Below are positions 1 to 9,982 of a DNA stretch of 64,000 nucleotides, piece by piece (the stretch's first letter is position 1; every line of letters starts with the position of its first letter). The notes under the pieces are model-generated. The model saw only the letters and a list, made by a program, of their open reading frames with translations. It ran no database searches and was not told where the DNA came from. The DNA comes from Actinophytocola sp963840275 (GTDB lineage: Bacteria; Actinomycetota; Actinomycetes; Mycobacteriales; Pseudonocardiaceae). The stretch lies in contig CAWIYK010000001.1 of assembly GCA_963840275.1 (NCBI GenBank), positions 558,001 to 622,000 of the forward strand, written 5' to 3'. The translations under genes were made by a program, and so were the position numbers.

Positions 1-1166
1 CGTGCCCGCCGACGTGCCGAACGTCTGCTTGAGGCCGTAGCCGGTGGGGGAGTGGCAGACCCGCGCGCAGGTGTCGACGTTGTTGTTGCCGAACGCGGCG
101 CGGATCATCTTCTGCACCACGTACACCTCTTCGTTGGTGCAGCGGGACGAGGTGATGCCGCCGATCGACCCGACGCCGTGGCGGGACTGGATGTCGCGCA
201 GCTTCGTCGCGACCGTCCCGACGGCCTCCTCCCAGGAGACCGGGCGCCACTCGTCGGTGATCTTCTCGCGCACCATCGGGCTCATCTGGCGGTCCGGGTG
301 CGTCGCGTAGCCGAACGCGAACCGGCCCTTCACGCAACTGTGGCCCTCGTTGGCGCCGCCGTCCTTGTACGGCACCATCCGGACCAGCTCGTCGCCCTTC
401 AGCTCGGCCTTGAACGAGCAGCCGACGCCGCAGTACGCGCACGTGGTGATCACCGAGCGGTTCGGCATGCCGAGGTCCACGACGGACTTCTCCTCGAGCG
501 TCGCCGTCGGGCAGGCCTGCACGCAGGCGCCGCAGGACACGCACTCGGAGTCGAGGAAGTTCGTGCCGCCCGCCGAGACCTTCGAGTCGAAGCCGCGGCC
601 CTCGATCGTCAGCGCGAACGTGCCCTGCACCTCGTCGCAGGCACGCACACAGCGCGAGCAGGCGATGCACTTGCTGGCGTCGAAGTCGAAGTACGGGTTC
701 GAGCTGTCGGTGGGCAGGTCGAGGTGGTTCTCGCCCTCGCCGACGCCGTAGCGGACCTCGCGCAGCCCCGTGACACCCGCCATGTCCTGCAGCTCGCAGT
801 CACCGTTCGCCGAACAGGTGAGGCAGTCCAGCGGGTGGTCGGAGATGTACAGCTCCATGACGCCGCGGCGCAGCTTGGCCAGCTTGGGCGACTGCGTCTT
901 CACGGTCATGCCCGACCGCACCGGCGTGGTGCAGGAGGCGGGCGTGCCCTTCACACCGTCGATCTCGACGAGGCACAGGCGGCAGGAGCCGAAGGCCTCC
1001 ACCGAGTCGGTGGCGCACAGCTTCGGCACGTCGACGCCCGCGAGCGCGGCGGCGCGCATGACCGACGTGCCCTCGGGGACCTTGACCGACAGGCCGTCGA
1101 CCTCGACGTCGACGGTGGCCTCGCCCTTGCGTGCCGGGGTGCCCAGGTCGGGCTCTTTCAGCAGAC

Positions 1167-1170
<4 letters not shown>
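1..1170 (-). CDS. fdsA: NAD-dependent formate dehydrogenase, molybdenum (alpha) subunit, C-terminally truncated by the window edge
   Basis: Catalytic subunit that oxidises formate to CO2 and passes electrons through Fe-S clusters to the FMN/NAD subunit encoded just upstream. The 390 visible codons show an N-terminal [2Fe-2S] domain (Cys at about 52, 63, 66 and 80). A HPLDCLTC...C histidine/cysteine cluster site follows, then two ferredoxin-type clusters (CIACSRCVRAC and CVSCGACVQAC) and CAYCGVGC opening the molybdopterin domain. Near the visible end, ARVCHSPT holds the cysteine (about 372) that ligates Mo in FdsA/FdhF enzymes, which favours formate dehydrogenase over NuoG. The ATG overlaps the fdsB stop by 4 bp (ATGA), so the two are translationally coupled. 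The molybdopterin domain continues beyond position 1. Confidence 0.93.
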
Positions 1171-2734
<1,564 letters not shown>

Positions 2735-2738
<4 letters not shown>

Positions 2739-3226
2739 ACTGTATGCATTTCATTGTCGAAAAGAGTGTCGAACCGCGACCGCGTGACGCGTCCCGAGAT
2801 CCTGCCGTTGATCTCCACGGTCGGGCCGAGTGCGCAGTTGCCGAAGCAGAACACCTGGTCCAGGGTCGCCGACCGGTCCGGCGACGTGCCGCCGATGTCG
2901 GCGCCGAGGCGGTCCTTCGCGTGCGCGACGAGCTCCTCCGCGCCGGCCGCCTGACACGCTTCCGCTCGGCAGATCCGCACGTGCGTGCCGGCGGCCGCCT
3001 GCTTGCGGAAGTCGTGGTAGAAGGTGATCACCCCGTGCACGTCGGCCTTGGAGAGGTTCAGCTCGTCGGCCAGGATCGGCACGACGGCCGGGTCGACGTA
3101 GCCGAACGCGGCCTGGATGTCGTGCAGGATCGGAAGCAGTGCTCCCCGGTCGGCGCGGTGCGCGGCTACCGCCGAGCGCACCTGCTGTTCCAGCGGAGAC
3201 CCGCCCGTCGTTGCGCCGGGTTTCAT
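2735..3226 (-). CDS. fdsG: NAD-dependent formate dehydrogenase, gamma (NuoE-like) subunit
   Basis: Thioredoxin-fold [2Fe-2S] subunit of 163 aa. The four cluster ligands are visible as CRAEAC (CX4C) and, about 37 residues later, CFGNC (CX3C), the NuoE/HoxE/FdsG signature. The ATG at 3226 is chosen because a GAGAG ribosome site precedes it and the residues before it look non-native; an in-frame TTG at 3262 would add 12 residues. First gene of the leftward operon, with its stop overlapping the fdsB start by 4 bp. Its promoter must lie in the 185-bp divergent region shared with the sugar dehydrogenase gene. It could be read as NuoE, but the neighbours make it a formate dehydrogenase subunit. Confidence 0.92.
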
Positions 3227-3330
3227 GTCGCCGACTCTCTCAACCGAATCGCCGCAGGTCAAAGCACTGATGGTTATGCGTTGAGAGACATGGGTTATGA
3301 CGGATGAGCACCGGACGGATGTCCGATTTT

Positions 3331-3369
3331 GGTCTAGACCTTCACCTTTTCGTTATCACTCGGTAAGAT
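3331..3369 (+). promoter_or_regulatory. Promoter with an adjacent DasR-type palindrome upstream of the secreted sugar dehydrogenase
   Basis: Positions 3331-3340 read GGTCTAGACC, the exact core of the dre element bound by the GntR-family GlcNAc regulator DasR. It abuts a sigma70-like promoter: -35 TTCACC (3341-3346), 17-bp spacer, -10 TAAGAT (3364-3369). The predicted transcription start is about 35 bp before the ATG at 3412. The outer dre bases (TT and TT) do not match the longer consensus, so DasR binding is an inference. Confidence 0.5.
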
Positions 3370-3411
3370 GAACGCAGAGTGACTGACTCGCAACGCTGCG
3401 AAGGGAGAGTC

Positions 3412-4494
3412 ATGCGTAGCCGCGTGCTCGCCGTCACGGTGGCACTGGTGGCCTCGGTGGCCACCGCCGTGACCGGTGGTGTGGCCCAGGCCGGGGAACC
3501 CTCTGAGCGTGGCGTGCCGGGCGACCCCACGGTCGTCACCGAGGGGCTGACCGTGCCGTGGGCGGTCTCCTGGCTGCCCGACGGGCAGTCCGCCCTCGTC
3601 ACCCAGCGGGACGACTTCCATGTGTGGTTGGTGACCAGGTCGGGGGAGAAGACCGACGTCGGTGTGGTGCCGGAGAGCGAGGGCACCGGCGGCGAGGGCG
3701 GCCTGATGGGTGTCGCCGTGTCACCCGGCTGGGACGGCTCGACGGACTCCGCCGTGTACTTCATGCACACGTCGTCCGACGGCAACCGGGTCGCGAAGAT
3801 GTCCTTCGACGGCTCGTCCCTGTCCGGCTACACGCCGATCGTCCAGGGCATCCAGAAGAACCAGTACCACAACGGCGGCCGGCTGGCGTTCGGTCCGGAC
3901 GGCTACCTGTACGCGACCGCGGGCGACGCGCAGAACACCGCGCTGGCACAGGATCCGGCGTCGCTGAACGGCAAGATCCTGCGGTTCACGACCGATGGCG
4001 CGCCCGCGCCGGGCAATCCTTTCGAGACGCTCGTCTACAGCATGGGGCACCGCAACCCGCAGGGGCTGGCGTGGGACTCGGCCGGGCGGCTGTGGTCGGC
4101 GGAGCTCGGGCAGAACACGTTCGACGAGCTGAACCTGATCGAGGCCGGCGGCAACTACGGGTGGCCGGTGTGCGAAGGCATCTGCGACGACCCGGAGTAC
4201 TCCAACCCGAAGGCCACCTGGTCGACGGCCGAGGCGTCCCCGAGCGGCGTGGCGATCGTCGGCGACACGGCGTTCATGGCCGCGCTGCGTGGCGAGCGGC
4301 TGTGGCGCATCGAGCTGAACGGCACCGAGGCCGGCGAGATCACGTCCCACTTCACCGGCACGTACGGTCGCCTGCGCGCGGCGATCGCCGTCCCCGGCGG
4401 GAACGCGCTGTGGCTGTCCACGTCGAACGCCGACGCGAACGGCGGCCAACCCGCCGGCAGCGATCGCATCCTGACGTCCACGATCACGGAGTAG
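3412..4494 (+). CDS. Secreted PQQ-type glucose/sorbosone dehydrogenase family protein
   Basis: Exported six-bladed beta-propeller of the GSDH/aldose sugar dehydrogenase family (YliI-like), 360 aa. It probably oxidises an aldose outside the membrane, if PQQ is available. A Sec signal peptide is clear: MRSR, a hydrophobic stretch, then VAQAG as cleavage site at about residue 27. Family landmarks include the N-terminal LTVPWAVSWLPDG, QYHNGGRLAFGPDGYLY, YSMGHRNPQGLAWD and NYGWPVC. The ATG at 3412 has AAGGGAGA 4 bp upstream, whereas a GTG at 3379 would put 11 polar residues before the signal peptide. It ends 5 bp before the convergent galT stop. No PQQ biosynthesis genes are in the window. Confidence 0.85.
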   Translation: MRSRVLAVTVALVASVATAVTGGVAQAGEPSERGVPGDPTVVTEGLTVPWAVSWLPDGQSALVTQRDDFHVWLVTRSGEKTDVGVVPESEGTGGEGGLMGVAVSPGWDGSTDSAVYFMHTSSDGNRVAKMSFDGSSLSGYTPIVQGIQKNQYHNGGRLAFGPDGYLYATAGDAQNTALAQDPASLNGKILRFTTDGAPAPGNPFETLVYSMGHRNPQGLAWDSAGRLWSAELGQNTFDELNLIEAGGNYGWPVCEGICDDPEYSNPKATWSTAEASPSGVAIVGDTAFMAALRGERLWRIELNGTEAGEITSHFTGTYGRLRAAIAVPGGNALWLSTSNADANGGQPAGSDRILTSTITE

Positions 4495-4499
4495 CGCGG

Positions 4500-5585
4500 C
4501 TAGGAACCGGCCGCGCGCAGGCGTTCCGCGACGTCCTCGGGCAGCACGTCGGTGATGAACGCGCCCATGCCGGTCTCCGAGCCGGCGAGGTACTTCAGCT
4601 TGTCCGCCGACCGCTGGATCGACGAGACCTGCAGGTGCAGGTACGCGTGCTCGCGCAACGGGTCCGACACCGGCGCCTGGTGCCACGCCGCGACGTAGGG
4701 CAGCGGCTTGTCGTACAGGGCGTCGAGTCTGCGCAGAACGTCGAGGTACAGGTCCGCGAAGTCGTCGCGTTCCGCGTCGGTCAGTGCCGGGATGTCCAGC
4801 ACACGCCGGTGCGGGTACACGTGCAGCTCGACCGGCCAGCGGGTCGCCGACGGCACGAACGCGGTCCAGTGCGCGGACGACGCGACCACCCGCGCGCCGG
4901 TGGCGCGCTCTCCGTCGAGCACGTCGGCGAACAGGTTGCGGCCCGTCGCCGCGAAGTGGCGGGCCGCGTTGCCCAGCATCTGCCGGCTCCTTGGCGACAC
5001 GTTGGGGTAGGCGTAGATCTGGCCGTGCGGGTGCTCCAGCGTGACCCCGATCGCCGCGCCGCGGTTCTCGAACGGGAACACCTGCTCGACCCCGGGCAGC
5101 GCCGACAGCGCGGCGGTCCGGTCGGCCCACGCGTCCACGACGAGCCGCGCCTGGGCCGGCTTGAGCGTCGCGAACGCGGCGTTGTGGTCGCTCGTGAAGC
5201 ACACGACCTCGCAGCGGCCCACGCCCGGCGCCTGCGACACCAGCGGCGGCAGCCCGGCCGTCTCGACGCCGACCGCGTTCATCGACAGCGACGGGAAGCG
5301 GTTCTCGAACACCACCACGTCGTAGTCCGACGACGGCACCTCGGTGTGTCGGTCCGCAGTGGACGGACACAGTGGACAGTCGGTCGGCGGCGGGAAGTAT
5401 GTGCGGTTCTGCCGGTGGGTGGCGAGGATGACCCACTCGTCGAGCACCGGGTCGTGCCGCATCTGCGACGCCGTCGACACCGGGTCCAGCTCGCGCGGGT
5501 CGTGCAGCGTGCGCTCCGGCGCGGAGTCGTGGTCGAAGTAGATGATCTCGCGGCCGTCGGCCAGCCGGGACTCGGTGCGCTTCAC
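4500..5585 (-). CDS. galT: Galactose-1-phosphate uridylyltransferase
   Basis: Leloir pathway enzyme of 361 aa that exchanges UDP between UDP-glucose and galactose-1-phosphate. The active-site triad His-Pro-His-Gly-Gln is visible in TLEHPHGQIYAYP, and the CPLCP zinc motif is present near residue 70. The GTG start (5583-5585) overlaps the stop of the upstream DeoR regulator by 4 bp. An upstream extension in the same frame is the antisense-type shadow of the regulator and is not used. Next to an alpha-galactosidase operon it would process the galactose released from alpha-galactosides. galK and galE are not in the window. Confidence 0.95.
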   Translation of the reverse strand: MKRTESRLADGREIIYFDHDSAPERTLHDPRELDPVSTASQMRHDPVLDEWVILATHRQNRTYFPPPTDCPLCPSTADRHTEVPSSDYDVVVFENRFPSLSMNAVGVETAGLPPLVSQAPGVGRCEVVCFTSDHNAAFATLKPAQARLVVDAWADRTAALSALPGVEQVFPFENRGAAIGVTLEHPHGQIYAYPNVSPRSRQMLGNAARHFAATGRNLFADVLDGERATGARVVASSAHWTAFVPSATRWPVELHVYPHRRVLDIPALTDAERDDFADLYLDVLRRLDALYDKPLPYVAAWHQAPVSDPLREHAYLHLQVSSIQRSADKLKYLAGSETGMGAFITDVLPEDVAERLRAAGS

Positions 5586-6370
5586 CGGGCGCCCTCGCCG
5601 ACCGAGACCAGCCGCACGTCCTCGACGTGTTCGGCGAGCGCCGCGCGACCGTCCGGTGGCAGTCCCTCGTCGGAGATCACCACGTCCGCGTCGGACAGGC
5701 GGGCGATCGTGGACAGCCCGACCGTGCCCCACTTGGTGTGGTCGGCGAGCACCACGAGCCGCCGCCCGGCCGCCACCAGCGCGCGGTCGGTGTCGGCCTC
5801 CAGCAGGTTCGGCGTGGTGTAGCCGGCGGTCTCGGCCATGCCGTGCACGCCGAGGAACACGATGTCGAGGTGCAGCTGCCCGAGTGCGGACACCGCGATC
5901 GGGCCGACGAGCGCGTCCGACGGGGTGCGCACCCCGCCGACCACGACCACGTTCTGGTCGGTCCTCGGCGGCGCGTGCAGCACGTCGGCGATCCGCATGG
6001 AGTTCGTGACGATCGTGAGCCCGTCCACGGCACGCAGCGCGTGCGCGAGCGCCCACGTCGTGGTGCCGGCGGACAGTCCGACCGCGGTGCCCGGCGAGAC
6101 GAGCTCGACCGCCGCGGTCGCGATCGCCTCCTTCTCCGGCTGCTGGCGCAGCGACTTCGCCTCGAAGCCGGGCTCCTCCGTGCTCGCCGACCTGCTGCGG
6201 GTCGCGCCCCCGTGCACCTTGTCCAGCAGCCCCTGTTGTGCGAGCGCGTCCAGATCCCGCCGGATCGTCATGTCGGAGACACCGAGCATCTGCGCGAACT
6301 CGATCACCCGTACCGCGCCCCGCCGGTGGATCTCCTCGACGATCCGGGCTTGCCTTTCCGCTGCCAGCAT
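5582..6370 (-). CDS. DeoR-family transcriptional repressor
   Basis: DeoR/GlpR-type regulator of 262 aa. The N-terminal winged helix-turn-helix reads RQARIVEEIHRRGAV, then LGVSDMTIRRDLDALAQQG, followed by the DeoR sensor domain (VGLSAGTTTWALAHAL; KWGTVGLSTIARLSDADVVISDEGL) that binds sugar phosphates. The ATG at 6370 is preceded by GGGAGAGG at ideal spacing and gives the usual family N-terminus; ATGs at 6433 and 6469 would add residues atypical of the family. It is translationally coupled to galT and lies back to back with the alpha-galactoside transport operon, so it probably represses both units from the shared 0.5-kb region. Confidence 0.9.
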   Translation of the reverse strand: MLAAERQARIVEEIHRRGAVRVIEFAQMLGVSDMTIRRDLDALAQQGLLDKVHGGATRSRSASTEEPGFEAKSLRQQPEKEAIATAAVELVSPGTAVGLSAGTTTWALAHALRAVDGLTIVTNSMRIADVLHAPPRTDQNVVVVGGVRTPSDALVGPIAVSALGQLHLDIVFLGVHGMAETAGYTTPNLLEADTDRALVAAGRRLVVLADHTKWGTVGLSTIARLSDADVVISDEGLPPDGRAALAEHVEDVRLVSVGEGAR

Positions 6371-6533
6371 TGCCTCTCCCAACCGGTAGGGCACCCCCGA
6401 GTCGATGGCCCGTTCAACCATAAACCGACTCATTCGCACATCCACAGACGGCACGCCCGCGCGAACCATGTTGACATATGTGCGCAGGGGACGGGAAGTA
6501 GGCGCGCGATGCTCCGAATGGGTCCGGCCGGAC

Positions 6534-6573
6534 CGCGATGAAGGACGAAGGCGACGCTCCGTCCTTCATCGCG
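6534..6573. repeat. Long near-perfect inverted repeat in the divergent intergenic region
   Basis: CGCGATGAAGGAC (6534-6546) and its exact reverse complement (6561-6573) frame a 14-nt loop. CCGGCCGG self-palindromes sit just outside both arms. It lies in the non-coding stretch between the DeoR gene and the sugar ABC operon. It could be an attenuator or terminator hairpin, or a genome-dispersed palindromic unit. No U-tract follows. Confidence 0.7.
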
Positions 6574-6691
6574 CCGGCCGGCCCCGGTGTGCGGTGAACA
6601 CCGGGACCGGGACCCCGCCGTCCGGCCCGGACGGCAGTGGGCGCAAGTGGTCCAGACCATATCGTCGCACGCTGGACAGCGGCAAGGGCGC

Positions 6692-6838
6692 AGGTCGCGG
6701 TCAGAGGTCTGACCTTTACGGAGGGTGACTCAGAGGTCGCCAGGTGACCTGTGAAGGTCACGAAAATACCACCGGTTTCATGTCGGACCCTTGACAGCTC
6801 CGCCCGCGGGCGGCAAAGGTTTCGATTCTGAGAGGTCA
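6692..6838. promoter_or_regulatory. Cluster of AGGTC / GACCT half-sites before the alpha-galactoside operon
   Basis: AGGTC occurs at 6692-6696, 6705-6709, 6734-6738, 6755-6759 and 6833-6837. Two copies form palindromes: AGGTCTGACCT (6705-6715) and AGGTGACCT (6742-6750). Such density in 150 bp of non-coding DNA between a DeoR gene and the operon it probably controls is best read as a multi-site operator. The binding protein is inferred. Confidence 0.5.
6791..6820 (+). promoter_or_regulatory. Predicted promoter of the alpha-galactoside ABC/GH36 operon
   Basis: A perfect -35 TTGACA (6791-6796) is followed 18 bp later by AAAGGT (6815-6820) as a weak -10. The spacer is largely the 14-bp perfect palindrome CCGCCCGCGGGCGG (6800-6813). 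The predicted start is about 60 bp before the ATG at 6886. Confidence 0.45.
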
Positions 6839-6885
6839 CGTTCGCAAGTGTTGAGTTCCCCGCCGGTCCCAAGAGGAGGCGCACA

Positions 6886-8187
6886 ATGATGAGCCCTCGT
6901 ACGTTCGGTGCAGGCGGTGTCTCCGCCATGGCGATCCGGCGGCGCACGCTGCTGAAGGGGATGCTCGGCGCGGGGGCGCTGGCGGGACTGCCCACGATCG
7001 CCGGCTGCGGCGACGACAGCGGTGGCGGCGGTGGCGCGGTGAAGTTCGGGTCGAACTGGTCCGACGACGTGCCGAAGAAGGCCATCAAGTCCATGATGGA
7101 CGGCTTCTCCGGCGAGGTGTCCATCAACACGGTGGAGCACAACGCGTTCCAGGAGAACATCAACAACTACCTGCAGGGCGGCCCGGACGACGTGTTCGGC
7201 TGGTTCGCTGGCTACCGCATGCAGTTCTTCGCCGAGCAGGGACTGATCGGCGACGTCAGCGACGTGTGGAACGACATCGGCGGCGGCTTCTCCGAGGCCA
7301 TGAAGACGCAGTCCACCGGCAAGGACGGCAAGCAGTACTTCGTGCCGCTGTACTACTACCCGTGGGCGATCTTCTACCGGAAGAGCCTGTGGCAGGAGCG
7401 CGGCTACGAGGCGCCGAAGACACTGGACGAGCTCGTCGCGCTGTCCAAGCAGATGCAGACCGACGGCCTGACGCCGCTTGCGTTCGGCGACTCCGACGGC
7501 TGGCCCGCGATGGGCACGTTCGACTACCTGAACCTGCGCATCAACGGCTACGAGTTCCACCGCGACCTGATGGCGGGGGAGAAGGCCTGGAACTCCACGG
7601 AGGTCAGGACCGTCTTCGACACCTGGCGCGGGCTGCTGCCCTACCACCAGCCGGACGCGCTCGGCCGCACGTGGCAGGAGGCGGCGCAGTCGCTGCTGAA
7701 CAAGGAGTCCGGGATGTACACGCTCGGCATGTTCGTCGGCCAGCAGTTCCCGGAGGGCGCCGACCGCGACGACCTCGACTTCTTCCCGTTCCCCGAGGTC
7801 GACTCGGCGATCGGCAGCGACGTCGTCGAGGCGCCCATCGACGGGTTCATGATGGCGCCGCGCCCACGCAACGAGAGTGGCGCCAAGGACCTGCTGCGCT
7901 ACCTCGGCTCCGCGAAGGCCGAGGACGCCTACCTCGAGCTCGACCCCAACAACGTCGGCGCGAACAACGACGCGGACACCGCCGGGTACAACGCGCTGCA
8001 GAAGAAGAGCGCGGACCTGGTCGGCAACGCCAAGTCGATCTCGCAGTTCCTCGACCGTGACACCCGCCCCGACTTCGCCTCGACGGTGATGATCCCGTCG
8101 CTGCAGGCGTTCATCCGCAACCCAGAGGACGTCGACGGGTTGACCAAGAGCATCGAGGACCAGAAGAACTCGATCTTCGGCGGCTGA
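6886..8187 (+). CDS. Sugar ABC transporter substrate-binding lipoprotein (family 1 SBP)
   Basis: Extracellular solute-binding protein of 433 aa, probably the alpha-galactoside receptor of the adjacent CUT1-type importer. Near the N-terminus RRRTLLKG is a twin-arginine export motif, followed by a hydrophobic core and a lipobox with Cys in TIAGC. The mature protein starts with a Gly/Ser-rich linker (GDDSGGGGG). The SBP_bac_1 fold is indicated by YYYPWAIFYRKSLWQERGYEAPKTLDEL. The ATG at 6886 has AAGAGGAGG 6 bp upstream. It is the first gene of an operon continuing into two permeases and the GH36 enzyme. The ATPase is missing here, so a shared MsiK-type ATPase encoded elsewhere is likely. Confidence 0.9.
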   Translation: MMSPRTFGAGGVSAMAIRRRTLLKGMLGAGALAGLPTIAGCGDDSGGGGGAVKFGSNWSDDVPKKAIKSMMDGFSGEVSINTVEHNAFQENINNYLQGGPDDVFGWFAGYRMQFFAEQGLIGDVSDVWNDIGGGFSEAMKTQSTGKDGKQYFVPLYYYPWAIFYRKSLWQERGYEAPKTLDELVALSKQMQTDGLTPLAFGDSDGWPAMGTFDYLNLRINGYEFHRDLMAGEKAWNSTEVRTVFDTWRGLLPYHQPDALGRTWQEAAQSLLNKESGMYTLGMFVGQQFPEGADRDDLDFFPFPEVDSAIGSDVVEAPIDGFMMAPRPRNESGAKDLLRYLGSAKAEDAYLELDPNNVGANNDADTAGYNALQKKSADLVGNAKSISQFLDRDTRPDFASTVMIPSLQAFIRNPEDVDGLTKSIEDQKNSIFGG

Positions 8188-8189
8188 CC

Positions 8190-9119
8190 GTGGCCGACCT
8201 GATGTCCCGACCGGAGCGTGCGGTCCGCCGCCCGCCCCGGTCGCGGCATGCCCGCACACTGACCACGGCGGACAAGGTCGTCGTGGTCCTGATGGTGACG
8301 ATCCCGGCGATCGTCGTGATCGGGCTGGTGTGGCTGCCCGCCATCGCCACCGTGCTGCTGTCCTTCTCGGACTGGAACGGCATCGGCGACCTCGGCGACA
8401 TCAACTTCATCGGCGGGCAGAACTACGTCGACGTCACGTCGAACTACCCGCCGTTCGGCCCGGCCATGCAGCACAACCTGGTGTGGCTGGTGGTGTTCTT
8501 CTTCGGGCCGACGCTGCTCGGCATCGTCCTCGCCGCGCTGCTCGACCGGGAGCTGCGCGGCAGCAGGGTCTACCAGAGCATCTTCTTCCTGCCGGTGGTC
8601 CTGTCGCTCGCGCTGATCGGCTTCATCTGGCAGCTGATCTACTCGCGCGACCAGGGCCTGCTGAACACGGTGCTCGGCACGGAGGTCGACTGGTTCGGCG
8701 ACCCGGACATCAACCTGTGGGCGGTGCTGGTGGCGGCGGGCTGGCGGCACACCGGGTACATCATGCTGCTGTACCTGGCCGGCCTGAAGGCGGTCGACCC
8801 GGCGCTGCGCGAGGCCGCGGCCGTCGACGGCGCGGGCGAGGTGCGGACGTTCCTGCAGGTCATCTGGCCGGTCATGCGGCCGGTGAACATCATCATCCTG
8901 GTGATCACGGTGATCGAGTCGCTGCGGGCGTTCGACATCGTCTGGGTGATCAACAAGGGTAGGAACGGACTCGAGCTGATCTCCACACTGGTGACGCAGA
9001 ACGTGATCGGCGAGGCGAGCCGGGTCGGCTTCGGCTCCGCGCTGGCCACGATCATGATCGCGATCTCGACCGTGTTCATCGCGATCTACCTGTTCCAGGT
9101 GATGCGGGAGCAGCGATGA
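8190..9119 (+). CDS. Sugar ABC transporter permease (MalF/UgpA type)
   Basis: Integral membrane permease of 309 aa, one half of the CUT1 importer channel. About six hydrophobic segments follow a cytoplasmic basic N-terminus. The EAA loop that contacts the ATPase is visible as LREAAAVDGAGEVRTFLQVIWPVMRP. The GTG start lies 2 bp after the binding-protein stop, and its end overlaps the next permease by 4 bp (ATGA). Confidence 0.92.
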   Translation: MADLMSRPERAVRRPPRSRHARTLTTADKVVVVLMVTIPAIVVIGLVWLPAIATVLLSFSDWNGIGDLGDINFIGGQNYVDVTSNYPPFGPAMQHNLVWLVVFFFGPTLLGIVLAALLDRELRGSRVYQSIFFLPVVLSLALIGFIWQLIYSRDQGLLNTVLGTEVDWFGDPDINLWAVLVAAGWRHTGYIMLLYLAGLKAVDPALREAAAVDGAGEVRTFLQVIWPVMRPVNIIILVITVIESLRAFDIVWVINKGRNGLELISTLVTQNVIGEASRVGFGSALATIMIAISTVFIAIYLFQVMREQR

Positions 9120-9982
9120 CGGTAGTCGGGCCGCCCCGGCCGGGCCGGGGAATACTGCGGCTGTTCCTGACCGTGATGGCGCTCGGGTGGCTCTTCCCCG
9201 TGGCGTGGGCGTTCTACAACTCGTTGCGGGACTACTCCTTCACGTCGAAGCACGGCTACTTCTCCTTCGGCGGCTACACGCTGGACAACTACGTCGAGGC
9301 GTGGACTCGCGGAAACTTCGGGCAGACGTTCTACAACTCGGCGGTCATCACCGTGCCGTCGGTGCTGATCACGCTGCTGCTCGCGTCGTGTGCGGCGTTC
9401 GTGCTGGCCCGCTTCAGCTTCAAGTTCAACCTGGTGCTGCTCGCCGTGTTCACGGCCGCGAACCTGTTGCCGCAGCAGGCGTTGCTGGTGCCGCTGTTCC
9501 GGATGTTCCTCAACTTCGAGGTGCCGTTCTGGTTCAGCGACTCGGGCACCCTGTACGACACGTACTACGCGGTGATCGCCGTGAACATCGCGTTCCAGAC
9601 CGGGTTCTGCACGTTCGTGCTGAGCAACTACATGAAGACCATCCCCAAGGAGATGACCGAGGCAGCGCTGGTCGACGGCGCTGGCGTGGCACGGCAGTTC
9701 TGGCAGGTCGTGCTGCCGCTGTGCCGGCCGGCGCTCGCCGCGCTCGCCACGCTGCAGATCACGTGGGTGTACAACGACTTCTTCTGGGCGGTCGCGTTCA
9801 TGCGGACCGGTGACAAGTTCCCGGTGACCAGCTCGCTGCAGAACCTGCGCGGCCAGTTCTTCACCGACTACAACCTGCTGTCCGCCGGGTCGGTGATCGT
9901 CGCGATCCCCACGCTCGTGATCTTCTTCCTGCTGCAGCGACACCTGCGTGCCGGCCTGACACTGGGAGCCACCAAGGGATGA
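9116..9982 (+). CDS. Sugar ABC transporter permease (MalG/UgpE type)
   Basis: Second channel subunit of the importer, 288 aa. It has an N-terminal anchor (LFLTVMALGWLFPVAWAFYNSL) and about five more membrane spans. The EAA loop reads MTEAALVDGAGVARQFWQVVLPLCRP. Coupled by ATGA overlaps to the permease upstream and to the alpha-galactosidase downstream. Confidence 0.92.
   Translation: MTVVGPPRPGRGILRLFLTVMALGWLFPVAWAFYNSLRDYSFTSKHGYFSFGGYTLDNYVEAWTRGNFGQTFYNSAVITVPSVLITLLLASCAAFVLARFSFKFNLVLLAVFTAANLLPQQALLVPLFRMFLNFEVPFWFSDSGTLYDTYYAVIAVNIAFQTGFCTFVLSNYMKTIPKEMTEAALVDGAGVARQFWQVVLPLCRPALAALATLQITWVYNDFFWAVAFMRTGDKFPVTSSLQNLRGQFFTDYNLLSAGSVIVAIPTLVIFFLLQRHLRAGLTLGATKG

Noticed and set aside
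5341..5380. Repeated CAGTGGAC sequence in galT as an operator
   Set aside because: It lies within coding sequence for the zinc-motif region and is not a full palindrome; treated as background of the CCACWGTGG family.
3721..5436. 571-aa minus-strand frame across the sugar dehydrogenase and galT
   Set aside because: It covers two genes lying on opposite strands and has no recognisable domain; a compositional shadow.
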